Shown here piece after piece: positions 56,115 through 64,000 of a stretch of DNA of 64,000 nt. The number at the start of each line of letters is the position of its first letter. The stretch's first letter is position 1. Origin of the DNA: Lepiota brunneoincarnata (taxonomy: Eukaryota; Basidiomycota; Agaricomycetes; Agaricales; Agaricaceae); NCBI GenBank assembly GCA_023014365.1, contig JAEBUN010000015.1:1108092-1172091 (forward strand). Direction: 5' to 3'. A program made the position numbers and the translations under genes. Below the pieces are notes generated by a model. That model was not told the origin of the DNA. It saw nothing but the letters and a program-made list of their open reading frames with translations, and did not search any database.

Positions 56115-58652
56115 GGTACTGGTGTGTTGGGGTTGTCACCTCCCGTGCGCGCGACGCGCGGTGGATGATTCTGTTCATTTGTGTTGTTCTCTCTGTTTTT
56201 AACTTCCCTTTTTTTTGATTTTGTGAAATAAGATGAAGGCTGGTGATGACAATCGATGTTCTGAGGATGAATGTTGAATGGTTTGGGAATGGTTTTAACG
56301 TTAACATAATATACGCACAGATACATACGGGTACATGGCATTATTACTAGTTGTAAATACTTTAATTAGTCGTTCTGTTTCTCTATGGAACTTATGAAAA
56401 AGAGGGCTTGATGTCATATAAAAGACAGCCAGTCATCAAATTCCGCATACAAAGATTGTAGCAAGTGTAATAAGGCCTTTCAGCACTGCAAGCACAACCA
56501 ACCAACTAGTATGTATGTCCCAAGGAATAGAGGAAGCACTCATTCATCCTGGAGTCCGAACACTTCTTGCATGTTTTCTAACGTATAGGAGTAATAATGA
56601 CCATTGTAGGTAAGTATTGAACTTACAGCGATCGTGATCACGTGTATTGACCTAGATAAAAACGAACCACAATCTTCTTCTCCTCCTGATATTGTCATCT
56701 CCCTTACACTCGATACGCGTATTCTTTCCAATCAGAATAGACTGTTTGGATTACTCTTGTCTCGTGTGATTTTATGAGTCTCTCTGATCCTGGTGAGCTC
56801 ACGGGCTTACAACCGTCGAGGGAAGTAACCACCATGCTTCAAATATCCGAGGTGTATGAGCTCTTCGAGTTAGTTGGGTGTCCAAGCAAAAACGAGTAGT
56901 GGAGCCAAAAGCATCATTCAAACACTGTTGTGATAGACTTGAAATTCGTAAAATAAAAATAAAATTGAGTTGAGATATTCGGTTCCCGTGATGTAAGCCG
57001 GGTCAGGGAACTGGTCAAGGTTAGATACACACCAGGTATGTATACGAGGTGTCGTTGTCCGAAGCTTCCATGGACCACGGCCATGACTGACATCAAAGAA
57101 ATTTTATTCGCAGGAGTAGAACAGAGAGTGTGGTGTAATAAAGATATCCACTTCCTTTGCTGTTGAACTTGAGGCTCTCAATGTGGCACTGGTCACTGGG
57201 AGGTTGTCGGGACATTGACGGAACGCCGAATGCGACGCAAATGTTTTTTTTGGGAACGGCTATGATCGCTTAGGAATTCAACGACATGAGGAGTGTCCCC
57301 CCCTTCCCCCTCCTCTCTTGCATTACTACCCCCCCCGTAGCCAGAACAAGTGCACTTTGTCTTTGTCGCTTTGCTGATTATGATTACGATGTTGAAGAAC
57401 GGCGTATAATATTGCATACTGTGTTGAAGGTGTATTCTGAGAGGCCAAGGACGCTGCCTCAGGAGCTGACCGAATCAACCAGTGTCCTCTCTTTTGATAA
57501 TCGCTGTGACAAGGAGGCATTGCGCAGAGGGGTGTACTCCATAAGCAGCATGTACTGTACTGTGTGTACATACAACGTCACAATTGGTCCCCGGATCCTC
57601 GGCGGTCCGTCTAATGAATCATAATACGAACTGGTGACACAGGTCAGCTACATGGTTATCAGAAAACGTGTTCTCGGTATTAGGCACAGCACAGCTGAAG
57701 AAGGCCCACTGAAACGGAGTGTTCCGCCCTCGAACAGATATTGATTGTACCATGAATACGTCGTCCGTATGAATGAGAAGTCTGTAAATGTGTTGTGCTG
57801 AAGCTTAGTAACGTGGGAGTGATAAAAGGTAATCATGACGATTGTTTCATTGCAACGAAGCGTTTGAAAGTTTCTGCGGATTCTGGAAACGTTTACCGAC
57901 CTTGAGGAAAATGCCATGGTAGATAGAGAAGATCACCGGCGAGGGAAGAAAAGGCAAATGTGAAACAGGTGAAGCATTATATCCTGCTTGGGATAATTTG
58001 GTCCCCGCCTCTGGCTCGAATATTTAGGTATGACCATCACCAACAAACCATAACAATAGCCACTACCACATATCCCGCAACCAATAACAATTTCAATTAT
58101 TTAGCACTCCAGCTGGCACAGCCCATTATGCGGATTGCCACTACGGCTACGGACGAATACGTTAGCCAGGTAATAGATACCATGTGTACTTGAAACCAGT
58201 GTCGCACGGGGCCTCGGGGGCGGACAAGCACCAGGCCAAGGGGTTTAGTTTCTCTAAGCTTCTGAGAGAAAAGTTCCCACTTGCAAAAATGAAGAAACGG
58301 ATCACACTCTTTGGGCTCTCGATGCATCCCAAGTCACCCAGTCATTATTCCCTACAACTTCGACCTCACAGCTCACCTGGCCTTCTCCTGGTACTATAGG
58401 CAGGGCAAGCGCAATCTCCCAACGGCAGGAGCGGTAATCAGAGGTGGCAATGCTCGAGGTTTTGAAGAGACCGAAGGCAATTGCATTCCGTAATGCGAGT
58501 GGGAGCGCATAGGATTGGGAAATAGTATTTGAGAGACAGGGAGGCGTGAGGTTGAATGACCAGTCGCAGCGCACGGAGGCTCAGCACGATACTCAAGGCG
58601 TAACAGCTGCCAGGAGAAGCTATCAGCCGTCACGCTTCCGCGATAGCCCAAG
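56115..58652. other. Gene-poor spacer
   Basis: No recognisable gene on either strand. Short overlapping ORFs (for example 57286-57624 plus, 57648-57917 minus, 58302-58574 minus) have no motif. The first 250 bases are the terminator region of the Dma1-like gene (AT-rich, TTTTTTTTGATTTTGTG near 56209). A C8-interrupted run near 57297-57335 (CCCCCCCTTCCCCC, CCCCCCCCGTAG) is low complexity. Confidence 0.45.
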
Positions 58653-58659
58653 TATAAAA
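58653..58659 (+). promoter_or_regulatory. TATA box of the small membrane-protein gene
   Basis: TATAAAA at 58653-58659, about 104 bp before the ATG at 58763. Confidence 0.5.
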
Positions 58660-58762
58660 GCCCCAGATCAGTAAGGATGCTTCTTCAGTCAGTATCCATC
58701 GCTCCGTCCTCCTCTGATTTCGTTTTTGCCTCCCCAGTGTATAGAGTAACCCTGCGCTTCAA

Positions 58763-59380
58763 ATGGTGCAATACAAACGATCAGGCAGCCAAAAGTCAAG
58801 GTACGATATTCTATTCCCTACTCAAGTACCCACTAAGCCACGTAATTCACGACCCGGGTTGTAGACCGCAAGCGGCCACCAATGTAAGTAGCCCCTCCCT
58901 TACCGCACCCCGGATGACCTTGACTCATCGTTGAAATATTTCAGCGTGCTAGGCCAAAGGCAGTGTCCACGGGCACCAAAAATACGTCCAAAGGCACCAA
59001 GAAAGCATCCTCCGGTACCAAGAAAATGTCTGCCACAAGCAGCGTGTCTTCTACGGTGATTGAAGCGGTTAATGCCATTACCATTAGACTCACTCTCGAG
59101 TTTTCAAATAAAGCAGTCTACTGTCACCAACCAAATCTTGGTTCAAGCAGTTCCGGTTCCCTATCAGAAGCCAAAAAAATCTCGTGGCTTTTTTTCCCTA
59201 CTTGGAGCTGCGCTGGTCGGTGTGGGCATAGGAGCATTGGTCGCTGCAGCCAAAAGGCCAACACACCAACATCGACATTATCATGGTCATACTCATCGCT
59301 CTGGCACCCATCGTTCGAGCACTCACCGCCGCAGTGATAGTGGAAGACATCATCGTCGATCAAAATCGAAGTATTACTAG
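58763..59380 (+). CDS. Small basic membrane protein with His-rich tail
   Basis: Four exons by clear GT-AG signals: 58763-58800, 58865-58883, 58945-59055 and 59114-59380, giving 144 residues with consistent phases. N-terminal part is Lys/Thr/Ser-rich with near repeats (TGTKNTSKGTKKASSGTKKM, residues about 27-46). A single hydrophobic Gly/Ala-rich segment GFFSLLGAALVGVGIGALVA (about 82-103) is preceded by KPKKSR, so the N-terminus is probably cytoplasmic. The tail is His/Arg/Ser-rich (THQHRHYHGHTHRSGTHR) and could bind metal or nucleic acid (inference). No family recognised. TATA box upstream. Intact. Confidence 0.65.
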
Positions 59381-61261
59381 TAGTCTTGTTGCGATGTACA
59401 GTCACACATAGTACAATGTAATCTGTCCCTCGGAGACGTAGCGAGCCACGGTCCTTAGGATCACCAAAGCCCCGTAGTGGAGAAGTATCATCATCGGGTG
59501 AACAACACACAAAACTGGGAGCGCAGCTCGGGTTATCTGAACGCCTGTTATGCTCGAGCCATCAAGAAGCCTGAGCGCCAGGTATCATCCAAATTTACTT
59601 ATAACCATGTGCTAGCTATATGTAAAAAGAACCCCATATTGGATAACGGATTTGGACAGTGGCTCAACAGCTTTGCTTCTGTCAGAAGGCGTGATTGGTA
59701 GGCCAAACTCCGATGTTCCAGCCGGTCAAAAGGAGAGAATACGGTACTCAAACCAATAGGAGGTGAATGTAGGGCCAAGAAAAATCATCACATTTGAGTG
59801 GGTAGCGGCGCGAGACGCTAAGCCTTGGGTGAGACCACATGAGTTATTAAGGTCTCCAAAGGTTTGTTAGAATATCAAGCTGTGGAGATCCTCGGTTCAT
59901 TTTTTTCTCGGCATCGTTGAGGGTCGAATCGTTCCCACTCGGCGATTCCACTTTGTCATTTGTTTTCACATCGGACAACATGTTTTCGCGTTTGAGTAGA
60001 TCACGGCTCTAATCTTGTCTTTAGAGGAGTGGCACTCATCTACTTGGATAGGGTCTGGTATGTCATTACGTAAAAAAGGCCGGGATGTTTCCCTGCCTCA
60101 AGGCCTCAACCACCTCCGATGATTGAATCAGTGTCATGCTTGAATATGCACAGTACCTGTAGTGGGCACGAATGCCCGTTTCCGGACTGTGGAACATCAG
60201 TGCCTTGGATCCCACGCTGATGCCTCGAGGCCTCGAGCTTCATAGCATAGTGATCATCCGGGCGCTGCTGAGGCCATCATTACAAGGAAAGGGAACCAGT
60301 CTGTTCGTATAGCCTCCATTCAACCCGTTTGGTAATTACAGAGAAGATTGCGTTGACATTGAAAAGAAGTCGGCCTTTGTTGGGCTTTAAGGAAGGAAGA
60401 TCGTGTCGTGTCCGGTTTGTAGCGGTGCCGAGATTATGAGATAGCCGGGGCGTCAAATATTTAAGCGCTTGATAATTCTTCGGCCGTCTTTGCATGGAAA
60501 TGTTGTACATGGGTCGAACGTTTCTCTCCCCTTCCCCAGGTTCGAGGTCAAGGCATGGATACATCCGAGTCCATGACGTTCCTGTCCTGTGCATGGCGGC
60601 CACATCTACATAGTACGCACTACCAATACTAATATCACGATGATTATCACCTTCACGGCCATAATACAAAGCATTTTCGTTGGTCAAAATTAGTGCGCGT
60701 CTAAGTGTAACCGCTACCACGTGTGATTAGCTGCGGATCCAGGGCTGTTGGGCCGTATGTACAGTTCAGATAGTAGTGTGATGTAGTTTGTCTCTCTGAG
60801 ACACACTTCTCCCCACTCTAACGTTTGGTTATGTTAGAGAACTTCCATCTATCATAAGTAACGCCAGGTGAACAGCACAGTGTCAAGCATGGATGAACGA
60901 GCCGCAGAGTAACCGCCAAGCATCGTCCGATTCCATGGATTGCGGGGCTGAGTACACATGTAAAAAGACCTCCATATTGAATAGTGGATCTGGATCGTGA
61001 CTCCGAGCTTTTATTAAGCAAAGCTCGGATGTTCTTCCCGGTTCAAACAAGAGGGGAAGAAGACGATTTGCCGTTTTTTTTGTTTGTAGATCAAACAAAC
61101 AGGGGTAAACAGCAGTCAGACTTCATCTCCGCAAGCCACCAAGCGACCAAACCAAATAACTCATCTTTCTGACTTTACCTAGCACTACCGACTGAATGCT
61201 TGTTGTGAGTCCCATCCACGCTGCATAACGGTCAAAAATTTACAATCGTAACACTATTTAG
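59381..61261. other. Gene-poor spacer with a diverged duplication
   Basis: About 59410-59760 and 60785-61060 are diverged copies of one another (shared GTGAACA-CACA, ATGTAAAAAG, CCATATTG, CTC-GATGTT, CCGGT-CAAA). Short ORFs such as 59477-59701 (plus) and 60280-60720 (minus, 146 codons, no ATG at its start) have no recognisable family. Confidence 0.45.
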
Positions 61262-62511
61262 GATTTTGAAGAAGACCCCTGGAAGCGTTTCCAGAAGTTT
61301 CCCGAGTCCGAGAAACAGATAGTAGAAGCGCTGAAAGGGGTAGAGGCCATACAACAAGACATCCGATATCAATACCAACTGGAGTTGCTGGAATTGAATA
61401 AAAAGGTGCAGTTGGTATTCTTACCCGCCCAGCAGTCCGCCGAATGATCATTAACCCCGAGTTTTTTGAACTCTACAGTACGCTGGACTTTTGGATCCCC
61501 AATATAATCGTCGGAAGGCTCTCATCGCCGGAGGTGCAACTCCGGAGCCGGCAGAGCTTGATGCAGGCGAGAAAGGCTTGCGGAAGGTGTTTGGGAAAAA
61601 GTTCAAACCGCCAAGTCGCCATGCTCCATCCGACAAGGGGATCGAGAATTTCTGGCTTGCGGTGTTTATGAACCATCCCGGCCTCTCCTTTGTCGTTGCC
61701 CAGAGAGATCGGGAGGCTCTGAAACACCTCACCGATATCAGATGCACTTACTTTACCGAGCGATCTGCTGATGCGGCGCTGAAATCGCCCGTATCATCGT
61801 CGTATGCCTCTGCGACATCTGAGCCCGATCGCGCAACTACCACTTCTTCCTCCGAAATGAGCTCGGGGTCGGGGACGAAGAACGGAAAAAATGGATATAA
61901 AGCTCTCCTTTTATTTCCGCCCAAATCAATACTTCACAGATGAAGTTCTTGAGAAGACTTATTACTTACAAGGACAGTGTTGACGATTTTGGGGAGCTGC
62001 TATACGACAAGGCCGTTGGTTGTCAGATTCATTGGAAAACCCGGGAAGGATCTTACGCTCCCTAAAGACGATGATGGCGACGACGACGATGACGATTACG
62101 ACGACGGTCCATCGGAGTCCTTCTTCACCTTCTTCAAATCCAAGCAGATGCCGTCTGACTCTGAAATCGACAAGCTGAGGGATGCGGCTTACAATGAGCT
62201 TCTTGACGAAGTCGAGGGCGATTCTGGATGCGGGGAAGATATCAGGGATGAGGTATGCCTCATCATAGTTCAAGTGCACTGAAAAAAACTCAAAACTTTT
62301 CAGGGTTATTCCGTATGCATTGACATATTTACTCGATCCTCCCCCATCGGATGAAGAATATGATAGTAGTGATGAAGAGGATAGTGAAGGGAGGATCCAG
62401 GTGACAGTGAGGGAGACGATGGTGATGATAATGATGACAGTCGCTAAGCTTTGGGGCGATGCGAGGTTCAGTCACAAAATATGTAAATTCGATCGTGTAC
62501 TGTACAACTGA
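61262..62511 (+). pseudogene. Nucleosome assembly protein (NAP1)-like pseudogene
   Basis: NAP1 family histone chaperone relic. In order: EALKGVEAIQQDIRYQYQLE, then LELNKK (dimerisation helix, 61300-61400); an intron (about 61402-61459); FFELYS; NRRKALIAGG; KGIENFWLAVFMNHPGLS, then RDREALKHLTDIRC (about 61640-61745); FRPNQYFTDEVLEKTYYLQ; QIHWK; GKDLTLPKDDDG with an Asp-rich run; ESFFTFFKSK; GEDIRDEV; an intron (about 62254-62303); and an acidic end DEEYDSSDEEDSEG. At least three 1-bp frame changes (near 61487, 61970 and 62040) break it. They are indels, not TGA codons, unlike the repeats to the left. An upstream first exon is not identified. Confidence 0.75.
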
Positions 62512-64000
62512 TGAGAAGAAATGGCCCCGGCAACGATGATCATATAAGATATAGACTTGTTTTTTTTTCGTCGTCTCGTCTTGTTCTTATTCTCGTCCGC
62601 TCTTTTCCCGCTGGTTCACCCTGTTTTTCCTTGGTTGAAATCAATACAGGATGCGAGTGACTACGTTTTGCTTTGGCGATTGATTGCATCTTGTCAGCGG
62701 ACATTTGTCCAATTCGCGGTACAATGGACCCGCAGCCATCCAAATGATCCTTACAGCACCTAACACAGATCGTCCCATCCGATGGTTTGCGCCTGTCTGA
62801 CATGTGAGATGCTCATTCTGCAGTCGTCGGCATCTGAAGAACCCTGAGACCTGTCATAAAACGATGAGAACCCGGCGATTTTTATCACGCTAGAGAAATA
62901 CTGGACCATCAATCTGCAACCACACCGCTAGACCAGGACCCTGCCGACACGGAAGACAAGCGAAGACTCGTTACAACAAGTACCAGGGCGCTGATCACCA
63001 ACTTTTCCCATTGAACGCCAGTGATCCGGAACAGGGCTGCTCGCCAAGTGTTTATCCCGAGATATGCTGTTTCTTCGTCCAGCCAGCCAGGTCTATATGG
63101 CAGGAGGTATTCTGAGGTCGGAAGGTGAGGGGATAGCGGGGTAAACGAATGACTATGCATTGATATGTCACGATTTCCAATATCTATTATTTCGCGGGAG
63201 AACGGAGACGACATGTTTCCTGCTCTACAGCAAGAGGCTGTAGAACCTGGCCACCTGGCGCCCACGTGGTTCATTCCTCCTTTCAAAATGTGTTGAGAAC
63301 CTTCATGGGCGGCTATGGGTAAATATGCATGATGCGCCCAGCCCGCCACTATCAATAAATTTCAAGGAAGTTGCTATCAACCTGGAATTTCGTAATGACT
63401 TGCAGCATGGAAGACGCGTGATAAACAGTCCTGAATAATCCTGTATGTAGATAAATAGATCATCAATCTGGCATACCAATCAAAGGGCATGCTACCACGA
63501 GGCACAGAGAAGAGCCTTCCTAATGAGCACTGGTGTTCTGCAACAAGGCTCCACCGAGCATTTCTCTGATCTAACCTTGTCCATCAATTCACGGAAGAAC
63601 GAGATTGTTCTAAAAGGTCCCGCATAATCATGTGAACAATACGAAATCAGTGCATCCGTATCTGCATTGCGACCCTTGGTCCAGCTCCAGGCGATGTCCT
63701 GTGAGACAGACTTGATGAATGGTTGGGCTGTGATCTGAGCGTCAGCGTAGGTCGGAAATCGAGCTACCGGATAGGGGGATCCCTGTCCTCTGTGAGATGT
63801 CGTTGGCAGATCTCTGAAGATAAACATACGAGGATGTAAGGGTGACGATACAGCAAGATCGCGGGAATAATAAAAGGTCATAGCGATGGATGGGGATATC
63901 GAAAGGTGTGAGGGTGGGGCGAAAGGACAAGAGTGCTGTGCATGAATAATTTGTGATTGGTCAGAGCAGACAAAGCCCACCTCGGCTATTTCCCAGTGGC
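62512..64000. other. Right-edge region without a supported gene
   Basis: Two minus-strand frames, 62909-63355 (148 codons, hydrophobic segment LVISALVLVVTSLRL near its end) and 63492-63980 (162 codons), have no ATG at their starts and no recognisable family. An internal ATG in the second (MTFYYSRDLAVSS, 63882) might start a gene of about 130 codons. Nothing else is seen. Confidence 0.35.

Noticed and set aside
63492..63980. 162-codon minus-strand ORF at the right edge
   Set aside because: No ATG at the start, no family, and the edge prevents testing for an upstream exon; mentioned only in the region note.

Overview
The window comes from a filamentous basidiomycete, most likely an Agaricomycete. 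The evidence is short (45-65 bp) GT-AG introns in nearly every gene, a fungal DUF4246 gene, a GPI-type GH16 glucanase of the basidiomycete kind, an FHA-RING Dma1/CHFR ligase, an NB-ARC/TPR protein, and KDZ, pogo, hAT and Ty3/Gypsy elements of types common in Agaricomycetes. No species can be named from the sequence alone.

Layout. 1-4.1 kb: decayed Ty3/Gypsy element on the minus strand, entering from the left edge and carrying a nested solo LTR. 4.1-6.8 kb: no recognisable gene. 6.8-17 kb: four broken transposon-type genes (KDZ transposase; a plus-strand accessory gene; a minus-strand zinc-cluster gene split in frame by a solo LTR; an unrecognised plus-strand gene). 17.6-28.6 kb: a long non-coding satellite region made of blocks of six diverged ~147-bp monomers at fixed spacing, each block led by a CCAAT/TATA pair, alternating with 105-bp palindromic monomers. 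A complete pogo/Tigger element (27-bp perfect TIRs, TA duplication) sits in the first block. 28.7-34.7 kb: 5'-truncated chromovirus (RNase H, integrase, chromodomain) with an extra zinc-knuckle ORF after pol. A complete 1.9-kb KH-domain LTR element with CAACA target duplications and a self-priming signal is nested in that ORF. 34.7-38.7 kb: gene-poor, with an HNH-nuclease remnant. 38.7-42.1 kb: NB-ARC/TPR gene with one nonsense codon. 42.3-47.7 kb: a hAT transposase element and an internally deleted relative.

From 48 kb to the right edge the character changes to host genome: DUF4246 protein, a small ORF, a seven-exon GH16 gene, a Dma1-like E3 ligase, a small His-tailed membrane protein and a NAP1-like pseudogene, separated by gene-poor spacers.

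A unifying signal is mutational. Some thirty in-frame stops in the repeat-rich left two thirds are TGA where the family has arginine (CGA), and the two LTRs of the KH element differ by about 31 transitions with no transversion or indel. This fits CpG methylation/deamination or a RIP-like process acting on repeats. The NB-ARC/TPR gene seems to be hit too. The clearly intact host genes on the right (GH16, Dma1, small membrane protein) are free of it. Many ORF starts are only nominal, since the coding regions are split by introns or stops.
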